DNA of 64,000 nt. Origin: Acidobacteriota bacterium (lineage in GTDB: Bacteria > Pseudomonadota > Alphaproteobacteria > Caulobacterales > Hyphomonadaceae). Numbering within the stretch: position 1 is the stretch's first letter; every line of letters starts with the position of its first letter. Of this stretch, positions 25,917 through 44,841 are shown piece by piece. The notes under the pieces were generated by a model, which made no database searches, was not told where the DNA came from, and saw only the letters and a program-made list of their open reading frames with translations. The position numbers and the translations under genes are program-made. The stretch is taken from contig JADJRB010000001.1 of NCBI GenBank assembly GCA_016712445.1, positions 1,860,001-1,924,000 of the forward strand, written 5' to 3'.

Positions 25917-27004
25917 CGTGGCTGTTGGCACATATGTGGATTGCCCTGGCGGCGACCGGGGTCGTGACGCTGCTGCTCGGCTGGTCGATTCGCGGCATGT
26001 TGCTGTCGGGCAAGATGCGCCAGGCCATGGTCGAGCGCGATATGGTGAAGGTCGAACTCGGCGAAGCGAAGGACGAGATCGAGCGCCTGTTCGCGGCGCA
26101 GCGCAAGCTCGCGAACGGCGACACGCCGGCGCCGGCTGCGCCGGATCCGATCCTTGCCCGCAAGGTTGAATCGCTGACCGCCGAACTGGCGCGCAAGTCG
26201 GCTGAGATCGACGCACTGAAATCGGCTGCGCCGGTTGCGGCCGCGCCGGCTGCTGCAGCTGCCGCCGCGCCGGTCGAAGAGACGCTGGTCTGGCGCAACC
26301 GCCACCTGGAAAGCCGCGTCGTGCATCTCGAATCCGAACTTGCGAAAGCGCAGGTTCCCGCCGCACCGGTCGCGGCGCCTGTGGAGGTCGCGACGCCGGT
26401 CGATACGGCCAAGCTTGAATGGGAAGTGGATTACCTGCGCACGCGGGTGAAGGGGCTCGAGGCTGAGCTGGCGGCTGTTCCAGCCCCCGCGCCGGAGCCC
26501 GTCGCCGAGGCGCCGCCGGCGCCAGCGGCTGCAGCGGAGTCGACCGGACCGGTGGAGGAAGAGATCGCGCGCCTGCGCTGGCGCGTGCGGTTCCTCGAAG
26601 GTCGCCTCGCCTATTTCGAAGGTGATGCCAACGCGGACGCGCCGCCAGCTTCCGGTGAAGCCGCGCCTGCCAAGCGCGCCGCCGAGACGATCCTCGATCA
26701 GCTGGAAGAAGCCGATGAGCGCGCCGAAGCGGCCGCTACCGGGCAGATTGCGCGCGTGCGCCCCGTCGCGCTCGAGCGGCCGGTAGAAGGCGCGGCGGCT
26801 GACCTCACGCTGATTGGTGGAATCGGTCCGAAGATTCAGGATGTGCTGAACAGTCTCGGCATCTATCATTTTGATCAGATTGCAGACTGGACGCCTGAGA
26901 ATGTTGCCTGGGTCGATGACTACCTGAGCTTTTCCGGCCGGATCACGCGGGAGGGCTGGGTGGAGCAGGCCGCCGTGCTGGTGGATGAAGCCGCCGACGC
27001 CTGA
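25913..27004 (+). CDS. Membrane-anchored coiled-coil protein with C-terminal HhH domain
   Basis: A 363-residue protein. One N-terminal membrane helix (WIALAATGVVTLLLGWSI) is followed by heptad-like coiled coil (about 35-250) broken by three Ala/Pro/Val-rich linkers. The last 65 residues hold a helix-hairpin-helix-type unit: DLTLIGGIGPKIQDVLNSLGIYHFDQIADWTPENVAWVDDYL, as in the tail of some NuoE-like and DUF4332 proteins in alphaproteobacteria. HhH units normally bind DNA backbone or protein. Start overlaps the upstream stop by four bases (ATGA). A link between envelope and nucleoid is possible but speculative. Confidence 0.7.
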   Translation: MTWLLAHMWIALAATGVVTLLLGWSIRGMLLSGKMRQAMVERDMVKVELGEAKDEIERLFAAQRKLANGDTPAPAAPDPILARKVESLTAELARKSAEIDALKSAAPVAAAPAAAAAAAPVEETLVWRNRHLESRVVHLESELAKAQVPAAPVAAPVEVATPVDTAKLEWEVDYLRTRVKGLEAELAAVPAPAPEPVAEAPPAPAAAAESTGPVEEEIARLRWRVRFLEGRLAYFEGDANADAPPASGEAAPAKRAAETILDQLEEADERAEAAATGQIARVRPVALERPVEGAAADLTLIGGIGPKIQDVLNSLGIYHFDQIADWTPENVAWVDDYLSFSGRITREGWVEQAAVLVDEAADA

Positions 27005-27131
27005 GGCCGGCGCCATTCAGAACGGGTTCACGCCCCGGGTCCTAACCTTGTTGCAACCCGGCAGGCCGCTTTGCATTTACCATGGCAGGCGTTAGGCTTG
27101 CCGCAGAAGCTGGTCACAGGAGACGGACCCC

Positions 27132-27995
27132 ATGTCGCGTGAAATCGAGTTCGGAGAAAAGTTCGACAGCGCGTTGCTCGCAAATGCGCCGCGTGTGCAC
27201 CTGTCGCGGCGCGGCATCATCATGGGCCTTGCCGCCGGCAGCGTGTTTCCCTTCGTGACGGGCTGCGCCACCAACGCGGCGACGGGCGACAGCCAGCTGC
27301 TGCTTTTCGGGGATGCCGAAGTGGCCAGCATGGCGGCCACCGCCTGGACCGACATGAAGACCCAGACGCCGCAGACGTCGAATTCCAAGCTCAAGAGCCG
27401 CGTGCTCAATGTGTGGGACCGCACAGTGAAGGGCGCCGTCGCGCAGGGCCACATCAACCCGAATGACAACTGGGATGTCGCCGTGTTCGACACCGACGAC
27501 GTCAACGCCTTCGTCATGCCGGGCAACCGTGTGGGCGTGTATCGCGGTATCACCGAACTGACCGAGAACGACGACCAGCTCTCCTCGGTGCTTGGCCACG
27601 AGACGGGTCACGTCGTGGGCAAGCATGCCGCCGAGCGCCTGTCGGTGTCGACCGCCGCGCAGGTTGGCCTGATGGCCGGCCAGATCGCCGTCGCCTCGTC
27701 GGAAACGCTTTCGAAATACGGCACCACGATCGGCGCCCTTGGCGGCGCCGCTGTGCAGTTCGGCGTGGTGCTGCCCTACAGCCGCAAGCATGAACTGCAG
27801 GCGGACAAGCTCGGCGTCGATTACATGCACAACGCCGGCTATGACGTGAAACAGTCAGTGCGGCTGTGGGAGCTGATGGACGCCCAGTCGAAAGGCCAGC
27901 GCCCGCCCGAGTTCATGTCGACCCACCCGGATCCGGTGCGGCGCGCCGAAGAGCTGCGCAACTACATCAACGCCAAGGGCTATGCGCTGATCTAG
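27132..27995 (+). CDS. M48 family metalloprotease lipoprotein
   Basis: A 287-residue zinc protease of family M48. The N-terminus is unusual: about 24 residues precede a twin-arginine-like SRRGIIMG and a hydrophobic stretch that ends in a lipobox at Cys45 (FVTGC), which suggests a Tat-exported lipoprotein. The active site HETGH is at 156-160, the downstream ELQADKLGVDYM carries the third zinc ligand (Glu), and STHPDPVRRAEELRNY closes the domain. Related periplasmic M48 proteins (BepA, LoiP) act in outer-membrane protein quality control. The ATG follows CAGGAGACGGA. A terminator lies 26 bases past the stop. Confidence 0.9.
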   Translation: MSREIEFGEKFDSALLANAPRVHLSRRGIIMGLAAGSVFPFVTGCATNAATGDSQLLLFGDAEVASMAATAWTDMKTQTPQTSNSKLKSRVLNVWDRTVKGAVAQGHINPNDNWDVAVFDTDDVNAFVMPGNRVGVYRGITELTENDDQLSSVLGHETGHVVGKHAAERLSVSTAAQVGLMAGQIAVASSETLSKYGTTIGALGGAAVQFGVVLPYSRKHELQADKLGVDYMHNAGYDVKQSVRLWELMDAQSKGQRPPEFMSTHPDPVRRAEELRNYINAKGYALI

Positions 27996-28020
27996 GCTGC
28001 ACCCCGCAAACCCCGAATTG

Positions 28021-28050
28021 CCCCGGATGGCCCCGCCGTCCGGGGTTTTT
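28021..28050 (+). terminator. Intrinsic terminator after the M48 gene
   Basis: CCCCGGATGG pairs with CCGTCCGGGG (one G-T pair) around a CCCCG-type loop, followed by TTTTT. It separates the M48 gene from the rplK operon. Confidence 0.88.
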
Positions 28051-28061
28051 CATGGCGATGC

Positions 28062-28090
28062 TTGACCGGGCGGGGGCTTTGGGCCATACG
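28062..28090 (+). promoter_or_regulatory. Candidate promoter of rplK-rplA
   Basis: TTGACC at 28062-28067 and CATACG at 28085-28090 with a 17-base spacer, about 100 bases before rplK. The -10 is weak, but no better match lies between the terminator and rplK. Confidence 0.4.
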
Positions 28091-28188
28091 CGCCGCTTCT
28101 GCGGGAGGCGCCAGCCGTACCGCGGAGCCTCGATTCAACCGGGCGGATCGAAAGACCACCGCCCCTTCGCCAACGTTGTGAGGACAAA

Positions 28189-28635
28189 ATGGCTAAGAAA
28201 CTGCTGGGGCAGATCAAGCTCCAGATTCCGGCCGGCAAGGCCAACCCGTCGCCGCCCGTGGGCCCCGCCCTGGGCCAGCGCGGCATCAACATCATGGAAT
28301 TCTGCAAGGCCTTTAACGCCAAGACCCAAGGTCTTGAAGAAGGCATCCCGATCCCGGTCGTGATCCAGTATTACCAGGACAAGTCGTTCACCTTCGTCAC
28401 CAAGACGCCGCCGGCCTCGGTGCTGCTGAAAAAGGCCGCTGGCCTGAAACTCGGCAAGAAACCGGCCTCGGGCGCGAAAAAGCCGGGCCACGAGTCGACC
28501 GGCAAGGTCACGATGGACCAGGTCCGTGAAATCGCGAAGGTCAAGATGAACGACCTCAACGCCAACGATCTCGAAGCCGCTTCGAAGATCATCGCCGGCT
28601 CTGCCCGCGCGATGGGCCTGCGGGTTGAGGAGTAA
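28189..28635 (+). CDS. rplK: 50S ribosomal protein L11
   Basis: L11, 148 residues, binds the 23S rRNA GTPase-associated centre and helps EF-G and release factors. The N-terminal domain shows IKLQIPAGKANPSPPVGPALGQRGINIMEFCKAFN with the proline-rich thiostrepton-cleft residues, and the C-terminal RNA-binding domain has VTMDQVREIAKVKMNDLNA and SARAMGLRVE. Length is slightly above the usual 141-143. GAGG precedes the ATG. It is the first gene of a two-gene unit with rplA, which is unusual because secE-nusG, the common partners upstream, are not here. Confidence 0.98.
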   Translation: MAKKLLGQIKLQIPAGKANPSPPVGPALGQRGINIMEFCKAFNAKTQGLEEGIPIPVVIQYYQDKSFTFVTKTPPASVLLKKAAGLKLGKKPASGAKKPGHESTGKVTMDQVREIAKVKMNDLNANDLEAASKIIAGSARAMGLRVEE

Positions 28636-28640
28636 GCACC

Positions 28641-29333
28641 ATGGCCAAAGGAAAACGTACCCGCGCCATCGAGCAGACGATCGATGCCACCAAGACCTAC
28701 ACGATCGCCGAAGCCGTCAAGCTCGTGAAGTCGAACGCCAAGGCGAAATTCGACGAGACGATCGAACTCGCCGTGAACCTCGGCGTTGACCCGAAATATG
28801 CTGACCAGCAGGTCCGCAGCGTGGTCAACCTGCCGGCCGGTACCGGCAAGAACGTCCGCGTCGCCGTGTTCGCCAAGGACAAGAAGGCCGAGGAAGCCCT
28901 CGCAGCCGGCGCCGACATCGTCGGTGCTGACGACCTGTTCGAAAAGGTCAACGGCGGCTTCATGGACTTCGACCGCGTCATCGCTACGCCGGACATGATG
29001 GGCCTCGTCGGCCGTCTCGGTAAGGTGCTCGGCCCGCGCGGCCTGATGCCGAACCCGAAAGTCGGCACGGTCACCCCGAACGTCACCCAGGCCGTCAAGG
29101 ACGCCAAGGGCGGCGCCGTCGAGTTCAAGGTCGAAAAGGCAGGCATCGTGCATGCCGGCGTCGGCAAGGCGAGCTTCTCGCAGGCCGACATCGAGAAAAA
29201 CGTCAACGCGTTCCTCTCGGCGCTGGTCAAGGCCCGCCCGTCGGGCGCGAAAGGCACGTTCGTGCGCAAGATCTCGCTCTCGTCCACGATGGGCGGCGGC
29301 GTGACGATCGACCTGGCTGAAGCCAAGGGCTGA
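28641..29333 (+). CDS. rplA: 50S ribosomal protein L1
   Basis: L1, 230 residues, forms the mobile L1 stalk that moves deacylated tRNA out of the E site and also binds its own mRNA as a repressor in many bacteria. Family landmarks are ELAVNLGVDPKYADQQVR, GKVLGPRGLMPNPKVGTV (the conserved RNA-binding loop) and FVRKISLSSTMGGGV at the C-terminus. It starts five bases after rplK with GAGGAG inside the rplK stop region, so the two are coupled. A strong terminator follows within 40 bases. Confidence 0.98.
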   Translation: MAKGKRTRAIEQTIDATKTYTIAEAVKLVKSNAKAKFDETIELAVNLGVDPKYADQQVRSVVNLPAGTGKNVRVAVFAKDKKAEEALAAGADIVGADDLFEKVNGGFMDFDRVIATPDMMGLVGRLGKVLGPRGLMPNPKVGTVTPNVTQAVKDAKGGAVEFKVEKAGIVHAGVGKASFSQADIEKNVNAFLSALVKARPSGAKGTFVRKISLSSTMGGGVTIDLAEAKG

Positions 29334-29368
29334 GCCTGGGCTGCCGCAACGGCACCACATTGAAGAAG

Positions 29369-29401
29369 CCCGGCCTGCGCCTTGCGCGGGCCGGGTTTTT
29401 T
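29369..29401 (+). terminator. Intrinsic terminator after rplA
   Basis: CCCGGCC pairs with GGCCGGG, with an inner GCGC/GCGC stem and CTT loop, followed by six Ts. It ends the rplK-rplA unit and so makes rplJ-rplL a separate unit. Confidence 0.9.
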
Positions 29402-29727
29402 CTTGCCGCATAAAAAAGCGCTGAGGGGGTTGCGGCCCGGTGGAAAAAGCGTTAATGCCCGCCGCTTGACGGGAGTTCACCGATGTGCATTCGGGGGACT
29501 CCCGTTTCCTGTCACAGACCATAGGCCATTCCTTCCTGGAAAGCCAAGGGCCGCAAGGCCACCTATGCAGACGGGGTGAGGCGTAGATACGGTTCGGTTT
29601 TTTCTGGATTTTTCCGGGAAAGGGCGCATCGGGCAGGCCAATCCCTGGGCAGGCGCTGGAAGCCGCAAGGCAGAAGGCGAACACCTAGGGCGGCCGGATG
29701 GTCCGGGCGCCTCAATGGAGACCCGCA
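29402..29727 (+). promoter_or_regulatory. rplJ leader region (probable L10 autoregulatory leader)
   Basis: This 326-base gap has no gene. It contains two hairpins capped by GCAA tetraloops (29549-29560 and 29662-29671), several T-runs and G/A-rich stretches, and the CAATGGAG ribosome site just before rplJ. Leaders of this position are known to bind the L10-L12 complex and repress rplJL. A possible -35 (TTGACG, 29466-29471) lies near its start but the matching -10 is poor. The regulatory role is inferred from position and structure. Confidence 0.5.
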
Positions 29728-30243
29728 ATGGATAAAGCTGGAAAAAGCGCGGCTCTCGATACCCTGAAAGGGGTGTTCGAAGGGTCGGGTGTGGTCGTCG
29801 TGACCCACTATACCGGTCTGACCGTCGCGGAAATGACGAAGCTGCGTGGCCTGCTCCGCAAGGACGGCGCGCACTTCAAAGTGGTCAAGAACCGCCTGGC
29901 GAAGATCGCCCTCGGCGGAACGGGTGGCGACAAGGCACTGGACCTGTTCCAGGGCCCTGTGGCGATCGCCTATTCTCCGGACCCGGTGTCGGCTGCGAAA
30001 GCGGCTGACGAGTTTGCGAAGGAAAATTCCAAACTCGTGATCATCGGTGCGGTGATGGGTGAGCAAGTGCTGGACGCCAAAGGCGTCGAAGCGCTCGCGA
30101 AACTCCCCTCTCTCGACCAACTGCGTGGCAAGCTCATCGGCCTCCTGCAGGCTCCGGCAACGAAAGTTGCTGGCGTCATCCAGGCTCCGGCGTCGCAGCT
30201 GGCCCGCGTGGTGGCGGCCTACGCGTCGAAAGACGCTGCCTAA
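29728..30243 (+). CDS. rplJ: 50S ribosomal protein L10
   Basis: L10, 171 residues, is the base of the ribosomal stalk: its N-terminal domain binds 23S rRNA next to L11 and its C-terminal helix carries L7/L12 dimers. Seen here are GVVVVTHYTGLTVAEMTKLRGLL, the RNA-contacting KNRLAKIAL, and a C-terminal helix ending ASQLARVVAAYASKDAA. ATG 29728 was chosen because GGAG precedes it and the family begins MDKAGKSA; an upstream in-frame start lies in the leader. The L10-L12 complex probably represses its own mRNA through the preceding leader. Confidence 0.97.
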   Translation: MDKAGKSAALDTLKGVFEGSGVVVVTHYTGLTVAEMTKLRGLLRKDGAHFKVVKNRLAKIALGGTGGDKALDLFQGPVAIAYSPDPVSAAKAADEFAKENSKLVIIGAVMGEQVLDAKGVEALAKLPSLDQLRGKLIGLLQAPATKVAGVIQAPASQLARVVAAYASKDAA

Positions 30244-30303
30244 TCCGCCCGTTTTCGCAACCAACGACCTTATCAACCGAACCAAACAACAGGACATACA
30301 ACC

Positions 30304-30684
30304 ATGGCAAATCTCGAAAAGATTGTCGAAGACCTCTCGGCTCTGACCGTTCTCGAAGCGGCTGAACTCGCGAAACTGCTCGAAGAAAAGTGGGGCGTCT
30401 CGGCCGCTGCGCCGGTCGCCGTTGCCGCTGCTGGCGGCGGTGCTGCCCCGGCTGCTGCTGCTGAAGAGAAAACCGAGTTCGATGTCGTGCTCACCGACGC
30501 TGGTGGCAAGAAAATCGAAGTCATCAAGCTGGTGCGCGAAGTCGTTCCGGCGCTCGGCCTGAAAGAAGCCAAAGACCTCGTCGAAGGCGCTCCGAAGACC
30601 GTGAAAGAAGGCGTCTCGAAAGCTGACGCTGAAGCGATGAAGAAGAAGTTCGAAGACGCAGGCGCCAAAGTCGAACTGAAGTAA
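30304..30684 (+). CDS. rplL: 50S ribosomal protein L7/L12
   Basis: L7/L12, 126 residues, the flexible stalk protein present in four or more copies, recruits translational GTPases. The N-terminal dimerisation helices (LEKIVEDLSALTVLEAAELAKLLEEKW) are followed by an Ala-rich hinge (about 36-55) and the globular C-terminal domain with KKIEVIKLVREVVPALGLKEAKDLVE and the factor-binding GAPKTVKEGVSK. It lies 60 bases after rplJ with no terminator between, so it is co-transcribed and probably made in excess through its own ribosome site. Confidence 0.98.
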   Translation: MANLEKIVEDLSALTVLEAAELAKLLEEKWGVSAAAPVAVAAAGGGAAPAAAAEEKTEFDVVLTDAGGKKIEVIKLVREVVPALGLKEAKDLVEGAPKTVKEGVSKADAEAMKKKFEDAGAKVELK

Positions 30685-30837
30685 GCGCCCTTGGGCGTGT
30701 ATCCGGACGGTGTTCGCGCGAGGCGCCGTCTGTAGTGGATTAGCGCGGCGGTCTCCTTGTGGGGCCGCCGCGTGCTCGCGTTTCAAACTCCGGCTTGCCG
30801 CTTCCACCGGGCGGCGCCGAAAAAATGGGAACTTGGG

Positions 30838-34971
<4,134 letters not shown>

Positions 34972-34990
34972 TCGCGTCGCTTAGAGTTAA

Positions 34991-35025
34991 GGCCCCGCCC
35001 GCAGTCCGGATCTGCGAGTGGGGCC
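34991..35025 (+). repeat. Long hairpin in the rpoB-rpoC gap
   Basis: GGCCCC (34991-34996) pairs with GGGGCC (35020-35025), and inside it CGCAG pairs with CTGCG around TCCGGAT. No T-run follows, so it is not a terminator. It may be an RNA-processing or stability element in the rpoBC message. Confidence 0.5.
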
Positions 35026-35096
35026 GAGCCTGATACCGGATTTACCAGGGCAGGAGGCCGAAGCCTCCAAACGCCCACCCCAAGGAGCAGACCCCG

Positions 35097-39308
<4,212 letters not shown>

Positions 39309-39341
39309 ACGGCCCCGTCGCGTGCTTGAACAAACCGGAAA

Positions 39342-39367
39342 AGCCTGCCAGTTCTGGCAGGCTTTTT
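39342..39367 (+). terminator. Intrinsic terminator after rpoC
   Basis: AGCCTGCCA and TGGCAGGCT form a 9-bp stem with loop GTTC, followed by TTTTC. It ends the rplJL-rpoBC unit. Confidence 0.92.
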
Positions 39368-39387
39368 CATGCCCGGGAGGGGTCCAG

Positions 39388-39495
39388 ATGAACTTCTCGA
39401 AAGCCGACCTGGCCGGGGCAGGGTGCGCCGCGGCGGCCATCGCCCTGATCGCCTGGATGTGTTTCCGCAGCTGGCGCGGAATTTTACCCTTCTGA
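39388..39495 (+). CDS. Possible 35-aa membrane peptide
   Basis: A 35-codon frame with a strong ribosome site (GGGAGGGG eight bases before the ATG) encodes MNFSKADLAGAG, then a 15-residue hydrophobic helix (CAAAAIALIAWMCF) and a basic tail RSWRGILPF. This is the layout of a small inner-membrane peptide with the C-terminus inside. It lies just behind the rpoC terminator and ahead of the rpsL promoter candidate. The stop codon is inside a short palindrome (ACCCTTC T GAAGGGT, 39486-39500). No homologue is known to me, so coding status rests only on the start signal and the helix. Confidence 0.45.
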   Translation: MNFSKADLAGAGCAAAAIALIAWMCFRSWRGILPF

Positions 39496-39500
39496 AGGGT
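39486..39500. repeat. Short palindrome over the small ORF stop codon
   Basis: ACCCTTC and GAAGGGT are exact complements separated by one base, covering the TGA at 39493. In RNA, a 6-bp stem with a 3-base loop is possible. Confidence 0.35.
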
Positions 39501-39532
39501 GAATCAGCGGGCCCGTTTGCAGCCTGCCGCCC

Positions 39533-39561
39533 TTGACGCGACGCCCGCGCGAGTCTACACG
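39533..39561 (+). promoter_or_regulatory. Candidate promoter of the rpsL operon
   Basis: TTGACG (39533-39538) and TACACG (39556-39561) are 17 bases apart in the gap before rpsL. The remaining 176 bases to the ATG would be an untranslated leader; I see no further clear motif in it. Confidence 0.45.
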
Positions 39562-39737
39562 CCCGCAAATCGTCAGAGAGGTAAACGGGCGCCTTGCCTG
39601 CAAACCGCACCGGCTGCCGCAACGCACCGGTCAATCTGGCCCCCAATTTCCCGCCGTCCCGGAAGCCAGTTCAGGCCTTCGGGGCAGTTTTCATTATCGG
39701 CCCCCGGGCCAAACGTATGAAGAGACAGTAGGCCCGA

Positions 39738-40109
39738 ATGCCCACAATCCAGCAGCTGATCCGCAATCCGCGCGAACCCAAGCGCACCCGTACGAAGACT
39801 CCGGCCCTCAAGGCTTGCCCGCAGCGCCGCGGTGTCTGTACGCGCGTCTACACCACGACCCCGAAGAAGCCGAACTCGGCACTTCGCAAAGTGGCCAAGG
39901 TGCGGATGACCTCCGGATTTGAATCGCTGTGCTACATCCCGGGCGAAGGCCACAACCTGCAGGAGCACTCGGTCGTGCTCATCCGCGGCGGCCGCGTGAA
40001 AGACCTTCCGGGCGTGCGCTACCACATCGTGCGCGGCGCCCTGGATACCCAACCCGTCAAGAACCGTAAGCAACGCCGCTCGCACTACGGCGCGAAGAAA
40101 CCGAAGTAA
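39738..40109 (+). CDS. rpsL: 30S ribosomal protein S12
   Basis: S12, 123 residues, sits at the decoding centre and controls accuracy. The conserved TTTPKKPNSALRKVAKVRMTSGFE and LIRGGRVKDLPGVRYHIVRG loops carry Lys at both positions where streptomycin-resistance changes occur, so the sequence is of the sensitive type. The start ATG fits the family N-terminus MPTIQQLIRNPR. It is the first gene of the str unit with rpsG, fusA and tuf. It lies 429 bases after rpoC, so it is likely to have its own promoter. Confidence 0.98.
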   Translation: MPTIQQLIRNPREPKRTRTKTPALKACPQRRGVCTRVYTTTPKKPNSALRKVAKVRMTSGFESLCYIPGEGHNLQEHSVVLIRGGRVKDLPGVRYHIVRGALDTQPVKNRKQRRSHYGAKKPK

Positions 40110-40124
40110 GAGGTCCAGAGGCTC

Positions 40125-40595
40125 ATGTCCCGTCGTCACCAAGCCGAGAAGCGCGAAGTCCTTGCGGATCCGAAATACAAGGATCTCGTGGTCTCGAAAT
40201 TCATGAACCAGATCATGCGCGACGGCAAAAAGTCGGTCGCCGAACGCATCGTTTATGGCGCGTTCGAGCTGGTCGAGACCCGTTCGAAGAAGAACCCGAT
40301 CGAGGTCTTCCACAATGCCCTCGAAGCTGTAGCGCCTTCCGTCGAAGTGCGCTCGCGCCGGGTCGGTGGTGCGACCTATCAGGTTCCGGTCGAAGTCCGC
40401 ACCGAGCGCCGTCAGGCCCTCGCCATCCGTTGGCTGGCCGCTGCAGCTGCGGGCCGCAACGAGAACACGATGCGTGAGCGTCTTGCTGGTGAGCTGATGG
40501 ATGCTTCGCAAGGCCGCGGCAACGCCGTGAAGAAGCGCGAAGACACGCACCGCATGGCGGACGCCAACAAGGCATTCGCCCACTACCGCTGGTAA
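40125..40595 (+). CDS. rpsG: 30S ribosomal protein S7
   Basis: S7, 156 residues, nucleates assembly of the 30S head and contacts the E-site tRNA. The family pattern MSRRHQAEKREVLADPKYKDLVVSKFMNQIMRDGKKSVAERIVYGAF is complete, with the beta-hairpin (SRRVGGATYQVPVEVR) and the C-terminal HRMADANKAFAHYRW. The length is the usual 156. It lies 15 bases after rpsL with GAGG in the gap. In enterobacteria S7 represses its operon; whether this holds here cannot be read from sequence. Confidence 0.98.
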   Translation: MSRRHQAEKREVLADPKYKDLVVSKFMNQIMRDGKKSVAERIVYGAFELVETRSKKNPIEVFHNALEAVAPSVEVRSRRVGGATYQVPVEVRTERRQALAIRWLAAAAAGRNENTMRERLAGELMDASQGRGNAVKKREDTHRMADANKAFAHYRW

Positions 40596-40681
40596 CCAGC
40601 ACCAACCGTCCGGGCGGATGAGCAACTCGCCCGGGCGCGCTGCTCTCGACTCCTGGAACACAGAACACGAAGGTTTATCCC

Positions 40682-42808
<2,127 letters not shown>

Positions 42809-42844
42809 CCGGGTCCCTCAAGTTCAGAACAAAGGAGAGGCCCT

Positions 42845-44035
<1,191 letters not shown>

Positions 44036-44060
44036 GCTTCGCAAGAAGCCGAACGGAAAA

Positions 44061-44086
44061 GGCCGCCCCACAAGGGCGGCCTTTTT
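44061..44086 (+). terminator. Intrinsic terminator after tuf
   Basis: GGCCGCCC (44061-44068) pairs with GGGCGGCC (44074-44081), loop CACAA, then TTTTT. It closes the rpsL-rpsG-fusA-tuf unit. Confidence 0.92.
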
Positions 44087-44116
44087 GCTTTGGGGGGAGA
44101 AGCGAGCGGGGAAGGG

Positions 44117-44644
44117 TTACTTGATGATCCGGATCGGATCGCTGCCATCCCAGCCTTCCGCCACTTTCCGGATGTGGGCGAAGGTGCGCCCCTTGGTGCC
44201 GCTGATGTCGGAGATCTCCACGACGGTGCCCGGATGGGCCTCGGTGTCGAAATAGGCGAACCGGCCTTTCTCGCCGCCGATGCATCCTTCATGGCCAATC
44301 CGGTACCCAAGCCCGAGCGCCTTGTCGTAGACCCTCTGGAAATCCTCGGTCCAGTACGACATATGCTGCAGGCCTTCCCGGCCCGAATCGAGGAATTCCT
44401 TGTACATTGAAGGTGCTGCATTGCGTTGTTCGATGAGTTCGATCTGCAGGTCGCCCGAATTGGCCAGAGCAATGCTCATCTTCACGTCGGACGGGGCGCC
44501 CCGGTGCCGGAACCAGTCGGTCTTGACGTCCTCGATGTAGAACCACGGGCCGACGCCCATCACATGGATCCAGTGGTCCATGGCCGCCTCGATGTCGCGC
44601 ACGACATAGCCGTTCTGGCAGACTTTCCCGAAAATGCGGCTCAT
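44117..44644 (-). CDS. VOC family protein
   Basis: A 175-residue vicinal-oxygen-chelate protein. It opens FGKVCQNGYVVRDIEAAMDHWIHVMGVGPW, the standard first module, and repeats the fold in the second half (GLQHMSYWTEDFQRVYDKALGLGYRIGHEG, then GTVVEISD). His and Glu at equivalent places could bind a metal. Relatives are glyoxalases, epimerases and extradiol dioxygenases; none is favoured. ATG 44644 was picked for the AGGAGGGA upstream; the frame is open another 55 codons. It faces the str-operon terminator and lies on the strand opposite to all ribosomal genes. Confidence 0.85.
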   Translation of the reverse strand: MSRIFGKVCQNGYVVRDIEAAMDHWIHVMGVGPWFYIEDVKTDWFRHRGAPSDVKMSIALANSGDLQIELIEQRNAAPSMYKEFLDSGREGLQHMSYWTEDFQRVYDKALGLGYRIGHEGCIGGEKGRFAYFDTEAHPGTVVEISDISGTKGRTFAHIRKVAEGWDGSDPIRIIK

Positions 44645-44841
44645 TACGCTGCGTCCCTCCTGCTTGCGCCGGGAGCCCCGGAAGGGCCCCCGAAGCACTC
44701 CACAAACCGTCCACAAGTTATGAACGCCTTTGTCGAGTCCCCGCCACCTAAAACGAAAGGGCAGGTTTGGAAGCGGGGCCGGGAAGTTGCAATAGTTTCG
44801 CGCGATCACTAGGCTTGCCTGAATCGAGAGAGGGGACCCCG

